A stretch of DNA of 64,000 nucleotides from Oegoconia quadripuncta (taxonomy: Eukaryota; Arthropoda; Insecta; Lepidoptera; Autostichidae). The translations under genes and the position numbers were made by a program. Location of the stretch: the NCBI GenBank assembly GCA_949316235.1, contig OX438748.1, positions 33,722,836 to 33,786,835 on the forward strand, written 5' to 3'. Below, in pieces: positions 1-13,100 of the stretch. Positions within the stretch are counted from its first letter, which is position 1. The number at the start of each line of letters is the position of its first letter. The notes beneath the pieces were generated by a model. It saw nothing but the letters and a program-made list of their open reading frames with translations, did no database searches and was not told where the DNA came from.

Positions 1-995
1 TAAAACGATGGATATTATTAAGCGATAGATCTCTTGCACAAGAGTCTACATTCGGGCATAGTAGAATAAAACTTCCCAACTAAGCAATTGTGAACATGAA
101 GGCATAGGACACTGATGATAGCAGAATCATTGTTTTGCAACTTCCAAAAAAAAATCTGCAATCACCAACACACCCCAGCGTGGCGATCGACGAAAGTTGT
201 GCAAATCGCTCCATGGAGGAGACTTATGTCCAGTGGTGGACTTTTATAGATTGATGTGATATATTGTTAGCAGGTGAGTCCATTCCAGTTTGCCAACAAC
301 CTTCCCAAATCTTTTACCCTTACAAACTATACCATTCCCATAAACCACAGATTAAAGTCAAAATTACGGTCGCCTACAGTTTCTTGGGGAAAGTTGTTAG
401 TAAACATGAGTGTATTCACTTGTTAATACATTCTGCACTTTAACTACACCCTGTATAAAGAATGTAACAATAATAGTAAATCGATTTGACGATTGCAGAT
501 TTTTGGGAACTTCCAAAGAATTAGAATTGATCCCTTTCAGAGATAGAAACAATAGATTCAGAGCTGGATTGGGCAGCATTTGGAAATATTATTCAATAAG
601 GATACACTTTTAACTTCCTATAATCTTAAAGGACCTGTCAATGATAGAATAAAAATATTTTCTAACAAATTGGTAGCTTGCTTTAAGTATACGTATTTAG
701 TAATAAAACATAGATTGTTAGATTAAAATTACCACTGTGAATTTCAATGCGTCGGAGAATATAGTTAGCAGTCCGGTAGCTAATTTGAAAAAAATTGATC
801 ATTAATATTTATATTCATTGAAAATTTCACCCAAGGCAAATATCACGACTCAATAAACTATTTTTAGTAAATATAAAGCAGCCATTGATAATTTTTTTTG
901 AAAATTGTTTCAGGAGATCTTAGCATCTTCTACAACGCAGTGAAGTTCACTTTCATTTAATGTTGTAGGGTTTACAAGGAAATACTAAATCATAC
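1..995. other. Intron, downstream of the last visible exon
   Basis: No TSP1 or PLAC-like exon could be read on the minus strand here. A repeat fragment (GTGGCGATCGACGAAAGTTG, CTCCATGGAGGAGAC) lies at about 150-245; the rest is AT-rich and unassigned. Confidence 0.5.
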
Positions 996-1152
996 CAGCA
1001 CCACTGGCCAAGCATCTGATTGGTGACCAGGGCATCATCCGCCACGTCCCGCAAGCCGGTCCCGCACAGTCCCGTACCACACTGGGCGGGGTAGCACCTC
1101 GGGACAGACACTCTTCCGTCTCCACTGTTGTTGTTGTGTTATCCACTTTGTG
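996..1152 (-). CDS. ADAMTSL exon 15 (last visible): end of a TSP1 and a degenerate TSP1 start
   Basis: 52 codons plus one base. It carries a [11 protein letters not shown] and [10 protein letters not shown] tail of the repeat begun in exon 14, then [17 protein letters not shown]. That core has two extra residues after WSP and only one cysteine where two are expected. A GTATGA donor follows; the next exon is not visible above position 1. Confidence 0.85.
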
Positions 1153-4100
1153 CTGTAGGAACGGACAAAGTACATTGAAATGCGATGTTTCTGTATAAAC
1201 ATTCAGTGACACTAAATTGCCTTTCTAGGGTCAAAATATACTAGTCATTATTAAATGAATAAGAATGAAATGAAATCATATATATTTCCAAAACGTTCAG
1301 CTAAACATCATATAATTGAAACCTATGTTCCAAACAGTCTTGATTAAAATCGGTTAACAAGTAAAAAGTTAATCGCCTCCGTGGCTCAATGTAAACAACA
1401 TTGGGTGTATGAATCGGAGGTCGCGGGTTCGATCCCCAGCGGGGTACACATTTAAGTACTCGGTTTGGTTGGTGGTAGGGCATTTTAAATGTCCGCCTGG
1501 CTAGCTACCACCATCTTATCTAAATCTGCCGCCAAGCAGCAATGTTAATGGTATTGTTGTGTTCCGGTAGTCAGAGATATGATTGCCAGTCCCCCAAATG
1601 TGTTGGGGTTTCCGGGTCAGTACGCTTCCACCTTTGACCCCATCTTCACTTAACATCAGGTGTGATTGAGGTCAAGAACGAACCCGTCGTGTATATAAAA
1701 ACAAAAGTCTTAAAATCGGTTAACAATTGTCAAAAACTTGGGTTTCAAACATACATAAAAAAATACTGACAGACGAACATAGAATCACCTCCATTTTTTA
1801 TTGAAGTCGATTGAAAAATAGATAATTGCAGCTGTAATACAAGTGCCTGAACTTGGAAAATCTTGTAATTCAGGCGATCCTAGGCCGTCTTCCATTTATC
1901 TTAAAGTAATAAATATAATCATATACAAACCAAAGGTCTATGATGAATGTAAGATATGAAGTCAGTCAATAACTTCTCTGTATCCACGTAGATTATGTTC
2001 TGAAGGAATTCTTGGAGTAGTTTCTATTTTTACTCTAACTTTTTTTGTATTTAAGCTTTTATAAAAAAATGGTCCTAAGAACATGTAAAATCTAGATGAG
2101 AATACATGTTTTCTTCCTGTGTGGTTAGGGCGAACTACCTAATTATTATTATTAAATAAATGTTTGTTTCATGACCTATATCCTTTCATCTTTTGTTAGT
2201 AATTTTAGTGCTGTATGCAACATTTATTATGAATAATTGAATAGAATGTGATGTCATCCAAATATAATAACTTGTATTATTCGGTGAAATCGGTAATATT
2301 GTCAAATACGTATGTATACTACCTTATTATAAAAGTTAAACTTGTTAATAAGGTAGTATACATACGTTTGGCCTCGACTTTTACTTAACTTTTCATACTA
2401 AAATTTGATAGTTTTCATTTAGTAAATCCGAAGTCATAAAAAGTTTGCTTGTAAATGTAATTAGAGTCAACTGATGAATAAGATTTAATAATGAATTGGG
2501 TGGTTGGAGCTAGCTTTCGTGACGTAAGGTCTTAACTTGTTAATTAGTGGAACAAATTGCGCAATCACCTTCAGTAGCACCTTGTTACAGGTAAATAGTG
2601 AATCGTGACCGAATAAACCACAGAACTAAAATAAACAGAACACCATTCTATCAAACCGGGGTACGCTTTTGAATGAACTTAGGATACTTATATTTACTAG
2701 ATTCCTTTTAATTTTAGAAAGAATCACATACGTACTACTAGGCCTTCGGACCACTAGGCGTGGGGAGGGATTCCACCCGTATATAGTTAATATGCCGTCA
2801 TTCGCACTAAGAAGTTCGATTCTTCATTCATCATCCGAACAGCCAAGACATGGAACTTCCTTCCGGCGTCAGTCTTTCCTGATTCCTACAACCTTGGGAT
2901 CTTCAAGAGCAGAGTGAATAGGCATTTACTGGGATCGCGTGCTTCATTTTCGACCACATCGTCACTTTCCATCAGGTGAGATTGTGGTCAAACGAGAATC
3001 CAGTCAATCATAAAAAAAAACGTAACAACAGCATGGTTTAAACCGTAGCTTTCATTATCATCATTATATCAGCCACATGTCATCCAATGCTGAACATAGG
3101 CCTCCCATATAGCTTTATATACCTACTACAATAATTTAATTGTTAAATTCTCTCAGGTCGCCTCGGTGAGTGGTTTTTGTCTCTTTTGGATAGAGTACAC
3201 TTTCTAAACTATTTTAGCCCTCGGTCTCCGTGAAAGTTTAGTGATCCAATTACTAATAGTTGTTAGCACAGAGTTAGGGTAGTATTATAGAAATCCATGG
3301 TTAGTTAAGTTGCTTGCATGTAGACTACATATTATAACTAATCTAGTTGATGCTAGTTCCGTGATGTAAACAAAGGATCATGTTTTAATGGGCTCCGGAC
3401 CTAACCAACCAAGCACACATATATGTGGCCTGCAATAAGATTGTTCATAATTTAAAGTTTTGCAAGACTTTTAGGAAGTTTATACTTTAAATTAGTTTAG
3501 TTTTCTATGCAATTATTTGCATAATATCGATGAGATAATATGGTTGGGAAAATGTATATCAGAAAAGTTTGCTCCCTGTGCGGGTTAGGTAGGATATCTT
3601 TGAATGATTAGTCTTCCGTTTAAGATGTGTTACCTGGCAGACGGCTCCCCTGACTTGATGACCCACTTGACCACACAGCGCTGTGCATGGTGACCAGTCG
3701 GTGGTCATCCAGATATAGTCTTTGGAGTCAAAAGCATCAATGAGTCTGCAACAACCACGTTACAAAATTAACACCTAAAACATCTTACAGGGCTACAAAC
3801 TTAGTTATCTTGGCTGTTAAGCAATAATTCACTTTCGATAGGATACAGGATTTCCGGACACACCCTATTTATTTAATAGATTGAAAAGAGCGATGGAAAT
3901 CTTGTCACTGATACATTCAGTTTTAAAAATTACGATGAAAGGAAGATTTTAGGATTTAATAATACGGCAAAATAAAAATTTCATATACAGGTAGAATGTG
4001 GACGAAGTAATTTTTAATTTGAAAGCAATTTTGAGTGATGAAGTTTGACAAGTTTGCCTAATGTAAGGCAGGGGAAAAACAACCTAAAGTTAAATTAAAA

Positions 4101-7100
4101 CAGAGCAGAAATTTAAACGCCACATTAAAGAAAGGAAGAGGAACACCACGGAAAAGATCGGTGGATTGTGTGAGGGGTGATATGAAGGAAAAGGGCGTGA
4201 ATGATGAGGTAACGGCTGATAGAGGTGATTGGAAGAAAAAGACGTATACTGCGCCGACCTGAAATAAATTGGAACTAGGACAAGAAGATGATAATGTTAT
4301 ATGAAATGTAGGTAAAAGTGAGAAATTAAACCTGTTTTCCGTAGAAACTTCCGTAGTATCTCCAAAATCCTCCGTCAAGCTTCCGCCAGTATTCTCTTCA
4401 ATTGTGTTTCTATTAAAATCTTCATTAACTATAATGATGTCCGAATCGTCGTCCTCAGGGAACACTATCTGCTTATCTTTAAGATTCACAATCCTTGTTT
4501 TAGTCGGGGTTCCGTAGTTCCGATACATTATTATTGGGTCTACCATTCGTTGACCCCTAGAGTTGCCTGTGGTCTGGAAGTTCCAAAAAGACTGAACATA
4601 TCAATTATATGGATTCAAAAGTGGTTAATTGTAGCAAATGTATGCGTTGGAATTAAGTAAATCCCAGGGTTAATTTTGATACAATGGAAACTTGATGATG
4701 ATTTAATGTTTGTTACGAAATATTTAGTAACCTTTGGTATATTATAGATAAACTTTATTCGTATTACAGTTACACACACAGCTATGATATGCATACAAAA
4801 TAAAGATAAAAGTTTGAAGAACAAAATCATGTGTGTGCCGCTGTAATACAAAAGGGTTATAGCTCAGTGTGTGAATTTACCCAATAATTGGGTAAAACAC
4901 TGGTATTTTGCTACACCCCAAAGTTATATTAAAGTGATAATACTAACCATTCACAATTTTATGCATTACAAATGGTAATCGTTGCAATTTTAATTCGAAA
5001 GAGAAGATGAAACTTCAAAATTATTAGGCATTAAAAAGTTTAATGCATCTTGATGAGGATTATCACTTTTATAAGTAATATAGTATTTTGACGTACCACG
5101 TTAATAAATGCAATAAATAATAATGTATGAAATTAATCAGTTAAAAAAGTTAAATTAATTAATGATAGAAATATCTAAAAAAATAAAATCATACACAACA
5201 CCTCATGTATCAAAAAAAGACTACAAAAAAATATATGAACCAAAACAATGTAGCTCATGCCAACCAAAACTCGGAAATCCAATACACCCAGCATTCTCTA
5301 TTCTGGTAACTCCTCACCTGAAGTTGCATTACTAGATAATGGAGGCACGGGAGTAGTCTGGAGGCGCTACTGCGCTTTGGCGGAAGCATCTGGGAGGGTA
5401 CAGCACTCTCCTTTAGACAACATCCCAAGCGGCGTGCGTTTACAAAGATGGGTTAGAAACTTCGAAAATTGCTGTTAGACTTATGTGAGTGAATCGACGT
5501 TAATTCAAATATGGATTTATGGATCATAGGTGTAACATACCGGATGATTTTTTTTACCGCAAGGAAAAAAATTACTCTTATTAGAAATAAAGAAAGAAAA
5601 AGTATTTATTCGGTGTCACATATCGTAAACTAAACAATAATCAGACGACCGATTGGTGTAGTGGATAGTGACCCTATCAGCGAAACCAACGGTTGCGGGT
5701 TCGAATCCCGCGACGGGTAAATGTTTGTGTGATGAATATGAACATTTACTCCCGAGTCTTGGATGTTTATATAAATATTTATGTATGTTTATCCGTTATC
5801 TAGTATCCATAGCACAAGCTTTGCTTAGTTTGGGACTAGATGATTGGTGTAAGTGTCCGAAATATTTATTTATTATTATTATTTATTATTATCTTAAATT
5901 CTAGCAAAATATACATAACCGAAAAGGCATCCACTCAGCATATGCCGAGGTACCAGTTAGATACCGCGACGCTGTTTTTAGTTTAATTTTTCTTTTTTTT
6001 TTCAAACGCCATCATAAAGCGTTGTGTCATTTGATCGTCACGTTTGTCCCCTATTCCACGTCATCATTAAATTAAATAAATAAAGAAAACTTGGAGAAAA
6101 TATGAGTTTCCTGTAAACGCATGATAGGATCCATACGAATCATACCAGTCGCATATCAAAATCAGGCAAGCGCGTGCGTTTTGAATAAAAAAAATAAATA
6201 AACTACCTATGCCAATACCTTCTATTTCACTTACCTAATATGCATTAATTTTTTTTACGGTAAAAAAACTCATCCGGTATAGTTAAAAAAAAAATAAAAA
6301 AAATTGTAGATTTTAGACTTTTTAAACTTGCACCTACCTTAAAATCATGACACTTTTTTATGATCAGAGATAAGATAAGACGGCTAGCTGTCTCTCTACA
6401 ACGACACGAGATAGATAAATAAATATAAATATATATATATATATATATTATTAAGTAAGTCTATTAATATGATAATACGATTATATTTATACATACTTAT
6501 CTATAATTATTTCTTTAGTTGGTAGAATCGTGCACCCTACCTGTTTTTCTACCTACAAATGTCCCATGGCTGTGGGTTGTCCGGAAGAGATTTTAGTGAT
6601 AAGACCGCCTAATTGTGTTCTGTTGTTATCATCAAAAATTGTTGTAAATTATTTTGCGCAATAAAGAGTATTTGTATTGTATTAAGTAATCTGTGACAGC
6701 GTATTGCGGGTTTTTTATCTGTAAATATTTTTGGGGATTTTGGAGGGGTTAGGTAGAGACTACAGGCTTCTACTTACTACGATCCTGACACACCTCTTTT
6801 GCTTCATCACTCTCAGAAGGTTGTTCATACATGCTCGTCGGTTTAGGGTACCTTGACTTGATCTTTCTTTAAGACTTTCCCGATTATGGTATGTTCGCAG
6901 TGGTCTTCCCCTACCAACACTGCTATCCACATTCGTTTCGTATATCTCTTTCGTTAGTCTTCTTTTATCCATCCTCTTCATATGCCCAAAATTAGCGTAC
7001 CTATATGTCACTACGTCTTCTTTCACCCTGCTTAACTCCCTAATTACATTCTTTATTCTATCTTTAAAAGTCACACTCATCCTTCTCAATGATCATTAAT

Positions 7101-10100
7101 TCTATTTTCATTCTTCATCTGCCAAACCCAAACCATACACATAGTTTATATTTAGATAAATATATTATTAAATCTACTTTCGAAGTTACATTGATGATGG
7201 TTTCATTATTTTTTTTTATGCACAACGAATTGATACTTGTCAGTTGACATCAATTGACATCGAGTGTGAACTTTCTTACGAGTATTAAGCATTGTAGTTA
7301 GTACCTAGATAAACTGATTTTTTAGGTTTGATTAGGTACCTTACAGGTGAGAGCCAGGGTGGGGTAAGCGCCCCACCTTGCCCCACCGTGGCTACGCCCA
7401 TGGCCGGCATATTTGCGGCGACAGCGGAACCGCCTGTGAGTTTCATTTTTTTATGCACAACTGGGTTTGTACTTGACCTCAAGACAGTGAAGATGAGGTC
7501 GAAGGTGGAAGCGTACTGACCCGGAAACCCCAACACATTTGGGGGACTGGCTATCTTATCTCTGACAACCGGAACACAACAATGCTATTAACATTGCTGC
7601 TTGGCGGTAGATTTAGATAAGATGGTGGTAGCTAGCCACTAACCAAACCGAGTACTTAAATATGTACCTCGCTGGGGATCGAACCCGCGACCTCCGAATC
7701 GTAAACCCAATGTTGTTTACATGCATTACATTGAGCCATTACAGTTATTATAAACAATGACAAATTCAAGCTAATTTCAGTAAGTTCTAGTAAATTGAGG
7801 GCCGTAAAGTTTACTGCTCGCAGTCGATTTTATGGCGACAGTAAAATTTCGTAGTGCAAAATTTATTAACGGCTACGTCTAATGGCGTATTTGCGTGAGA
7901 TTTTATGATTTGGAAAGGCAATTTTGATTATATTTCCCAGAAATAGAAAACATTTACAAAAGTTTGAAGTTTGCAGTGACATAACATATTCGTAAGTGGT
8001 TGTTAGCATTAATCTCGGAACTCGGAATGTACGATCAAAGGCAAAGAGATAAGTTGCTGCAAAACGTCATGTTCGAAGCTAAAAGTTGCTTAAACTTGTC
8101 GGTTACATATAAAACAGACAGAAATCAACGTCAAAGTCTAGTCAAAAATGCTTCATTTTGTAGGTACACAGGGTACACTTAAAATAGTCAATTTTATATT
8201 TTTTCGGCTACTGCTTATTCAAAATGCAATTTTCACAAATGCAATATTTACTCAAAATGCTTGTAATGTGGTCATTATTTTGACAGACAAGATTTTATTC
8301 AGAATTTGACTGTATAGATATAGGCAGAAAACCCAAAAGCACGAAGGGATGAGACAAATCGCGGCGGGGAGAAAATTTTTGCAAAACGCTCGAAAGGCGG
8401 TCCTGAATTTTAGTAACTGCACTTTTAAGAATTGTTAATTTAAATAAATTCTTACTATACTAAGCTGGTTTTATTTAGATTTCTCGCATTGTTAGGCACT
8501 ATTCAAGCCTTGGTCTGCAATGACTGCATTGCTGACCACGCTATGATGGCCGCTTGGTCATCATTGCAGCCCATGCTATGCACGCTAAAAAGGCCTCGAC
8601 TCTCTTTAGACCGCGACCCGAGGCCGTCTGTCACATAGACCGTACCGAGCTTCAAAAAAAAATTTATTTCTCTAAAAACGGCATTTTGAATATGTCGTAT
8701 TATCCTAAATCTTCCGAAACTGATCGCAAGTCGGGCACATACTATGGTAGTAAATCTTTTCTGCTCCCATGAAAGATATCATAAAGCTCGGTACGATCCA
8801 TGTGACAGACGGCCTCGGCTCGCGGACTACTTGCCTTTTAGTCCAGCGTGTCTATTAAGCGTTGCAATGTCAAAGTCAAAGTCAAAAATTTACTTTGTAG
8901 GTACACAGAGTACACTTTACTAGTCATTTTACATTTTTTAAGTTACTGCTTGTTCAAAATGCAATTCTCCTCTGAGAAGAACAAGCAAGAAACTCGAAGG
9001 GTTGCTCCTTTAAAATCAGGCTTTGATTTTACATAAAAGTTTTTATATTTCATTATTAATTGTGAAATAGCCTGGCATGCGAACGATCTGATTATGTCCA
9101 GGGATGATTATCATCTAAATATCCTGATATTTTATAATATGCTTTGTTAATAACTTTCTGTTTTATAGTATTTTTAAATTTATTGAGAGGAAGGTTTTGT
9201 ATATCAACTGGAACCTCATTGAAAAAGCGTATACATACCTAACCCTTTAAATGAATTACTGACATTGCGGAGGCGACTTATGTGACCTGCAAGTTTATCT
9301 TTATTTCTTGTATTGACATGTTTATCACAATTTTTCCTAAATTATGCTATATATTTTTGACATACATTAGATTTTCAAAAATGTATATTATAATTTCAAT
9401 GTTGGCCGCGCTGTGATAGCATGAAACTGCGCTAATTTTCGGCCATCATCAGCGATTTCAGTAACGCAGTCATTGCAGACCGCGATAATAAAGTACTATA
9501 AAGTACTATTAAGTACACAAACACACAAAACTTATAAGCAAATATTGATATGAGATCGATAAGGTCGAGTCATAGAGAATAAACACTCAACTCCCAAGAG
9601 AACTCCTAAGCAAAGTATCATACACAACGTAGTGACACATAATGATAATGGTAAATTTAATGTGGTTTTCAATAAATTCACCTTTAATTTGAAATCTTTT
9701 ATGCATTATGACAGAGTCACAGTCAAAGAAATGAACAAAATCCGAGAGAAGCATTCTCCTCCAACGTAATTTAGTCATAAAAATTCACAAAAACAAATAG
9801 GCGTTAGTGTCATTAAAAAATGGATTGTTTTTCCTCAAGAAACACGACGATTCACTCACATTTTAATATTTTATAAAAACCATAACTTTAGCATACAATT
9901 TTCCACTTCAGCTTTAAATATTCTCACCTCGTTCTCATCGTAAATATCTCTGGCCTGCGAGTTGTAGCTGGGTGATGCTTTGGTGCTCGTCGTCGCTGTG
10001 CCGTAGAGGGCGTCTCGGACTTTATCTATGCCTTTACCTGCCAACAATATTAATGCTGGTGTAGGAAGCGTACGATCCGGAAACCCCATCTTATTTAGAG

Positions 10101-13100
10101 AACTGACTATCTTATATCTGACAACCGGAACACCACAATGCTATAACATTGCGTTTTGCGGCAGATTTAGATAAGATGATGGTAGTTAGCCAGGCGGACA
10201 TTTAGGTAATAGCTGTCGTGGGTAGTAGCTGAAAATCAATGTTTTGCTCTCTGAGCAATTACATACACTGAGCTATGACCCATTTGTACGGCTGTAGCAC
10301 ACGCATATTCTAGTGTATCCTGATGTTATTTTTATAGATTGTTATAATGTTTATCCAACTGTTTTGGAACTTATGGCAGGTATGTGTATCATCAGTATAG
10401 TTTCTTCTATTCAGCTGCTACGGTCTGCATCAAATAGATTAGGATTCCACATTAGCCACTCTTCTCAAGAACATCCGCAAGATAACGTTTATTAAATGGC
10501 GTGACATGGTTTTTATCATTTCTCTGTCCCTACTGGACTGACTGAACTGGACGATTGCTGTTAAAATATTATAATAATTAGATGGTCCGTCCACATTCAG
10601 ACCCTCGAAATAAACGGTACTGGGATTGTTTTCTAGACGAATGAGTTCAAATAAAATTAATGTCTGTTGCCAGGAATTTCACGAAATTGGAAAGGAAATT
10701 GCGAGAAAAATAATGCATGGCTGGTTTTAAGCAGGGCAGAAACTCGTTAGCTTAGTTGAATCAACTATGCGATCCACTTGGTTTTGATGAGTATGTGTGC
10801 GTAAACACGTGTGGTGTTCCACACATCGGCACCGTTTCCTCTCGGCATTCTTCACTGCTATAGTATATCATGATTCGTCTTTCTTTTTACTTTGCCTGAG
10901 AGTACAAAATCTACAATGTACAATCTAAATGACCGGACTTTCTTGATAGACTAGTCTTACGCCCGCAGCTTCGCCCGCATGAAATTACTTTATCGCAAAC
11001 TTTTTTATCTTATCTCATTTGATGTGTGGATGTGCCTTGTGGATGTGGATTTAACCGCCTCCGTGGCTCAATGTAAACAACATTGGGCTTACGATTTGGA
11101 GGCCGCGGGGTCGATCCCCAGGGGGGTACATGTTTAAGTACTCGGTTTGGTTGGTGGTAGGGCATTTGAAATGTCCGCCTTAGCCAGGCCTTTAGATAAG
11201 ATGGTGGTAGGGGATGGCTACCACCATCTTATCTAAATCTGCCACCAAGCAGCAATATTAATAGCATTGTTGTGTTCCGGTTGTCAGAGATAAGATAGCC
11301 AGTCGCTTCCACATTCGACCTCATCTTCACTTAACATCGGGTGTGATCGAGGTCAAACACGAACCCATCGTGATGAGCATTTGGGTATGCTAAACCTTAA
11401 AAATACATAGAAATGCACCCGTCACTTTTAAACATGCAAATCTATAGATTTTTTTCGTGGACAGGCCCGTAGTCGGCTTTTATAACACCCACGGGAAGAG
11501 ACGGATTGGTTCTATTCTTTTTACATGCTGAAACCACGTGATGGATGGCTGATCCATCACTTCTTTAAAGCTTTCGAAATTTCACCACAGCATTGAAAAT
11601 ATTTAATCTTTAGCTTATTCTCCGAAATATGCTATGAGATAAAAAACCAAACGAAAAATTAAACAACAGTAATCCTGACTGTTTACAAAGCCAGCCCCAA
11701 GTCGTCGAAAGGCCTAATTAAGCCCGGAGATAACGCTCTCACAGTGCAGGCAAACCCAGCAGTAACGAAACTTTTTTTATGCACAACGGATTAGCACGTG
11801 ACCTCAATCATACCTGATTTTAAGTGAAGATGAGTCTGAAGTTGAAAGCGTACTGACCCGAAACCCCATCTTATTTGGGGAATTGGCTATCTTACCTCTG
11901 AGAACCGGATCACAGCAATGCTATTAACATTGCAGTTTGGCGGCAGATTTAGATAAGATTTTTTTTTATCCACAAAGGGTAGCACTTGACCTCAATCACA
12001 CCTGATGTTAAGTGAAGATGAGGCCGAAGGTGGTAGCGTACTGACCCGGAAACACCATCTTATTTGGGGGACTGGCATCTTATTTCTGACAACCGGAACA
12101 CAACAATGCTATTAACTTAAAATTATTAATTAACATTGCTGTTAGGCGGCAAATTTAGATAAGATGGTGGTAGCTAGCCAGGCGGACATTTAATAAGCCT
12201 TACCACCAACCAAACCGAGTACTAAATATGTACCCCGCTGGGGATCGAACCCGCGACCTCCGAAACGTAAACCCTATATTGTTTACATTGAGCCACGGAG
12301 GCGGTTGAAACTATGTTATAGCGACAATTACTTTTGTATGTGTCTCGACTGTTTAATTTTTTTTAATCTATATTTTATTTAGAGGTTTTTGTCCGAAGGG
12401 TCATGTCAATCACATTACCATTCGCTAGTTAGACAAACTGTGTGATACTTGTACCTGATTGTTTGGTACATGAGGCGGGTTTAAATAAAATGTTCTATCT
12501 TTTATATAAGGCTTAATTGCAGCAATAGAAATGATGATCTTCGATAATGATGCATGGCTTAGAATATCTAAAGGGTTACCAGATTTCGTGCCATTAATGG
12601 TAGCGAAAATCATTGTAAACACGAATATTGAATGTATAATGCTTGAAACAAAATCCACCGTTCACCTTTCGTAATATACAGAAATGCACGTATTACAGGG
12701 GATGAGCGTAAAGCGCTTAAAACGTGCAAATCCTAGATGTTTTTGGTGTAAAGTCGCATAGTCGCCTTTTACGACACCCACTGGAAGAGACAGATTGGTT
12801 CTATTGTTTTTACGTGTAAAACCACGCATGAACTAAACTATTTTCACATGCTACCACCCTTTTGTAGATTCACGGATATATTTGAAAAATTTAGGTTTAT
12901 TCTAAGACAATCCCGGTGGATTTTGGTCACCTAGCAACCCCAATGTAAGTTCATAAGATAAGATTCGTTATTTAATGTCTAGCGCGATTAATCATCATTA
13001 GGAGCATTTTCATGTGTCTGTTTACGTGCTTCGGAGAGCACGTGAAAGTGTCAATTTCGTTCCTTTTTAATTGTTGGCAGTTAATTGTTCTATGATTGGG

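Larger units (their letters stand above)
8512..9482. mobile_element. Inverted-repeat DNA element enclosing a second one and a LINE tail
   Basis: Outer ends: GTCTGCAATGACTGCATTGC at 8,513 and GTAACGCAGTCATTGCAGAC near 9,461-9,480, inverted. Inside are an inner TIR element (8,555-8,868) and an antisense LINE-L end (8,865-9,235). Confidence 0.6.

Noticed and set aside
4058..4331. Downstream half of the 162-codon open frame including 4,332-4,546
   Set aside because: A GT donor at 4,331 in the right phase joins perfectly to exon 14; the remaining frame is hydrophobic, without similarity, and is best read as intron.
5644..5720. tRNA-like heads of SINEs as real tRNA genes
   Set aside because: They have box A and box B motifs but continue into SINE bodies, recur in many copies with the same flanks, and I could not form proper acceptor stems.
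7285..7536. Overlapping 63 and 83-codon frames on both strands
   Set aside because: They lie in SINE-A and a neighbouring GC-rich repeat; frames on both strands arise from composition.
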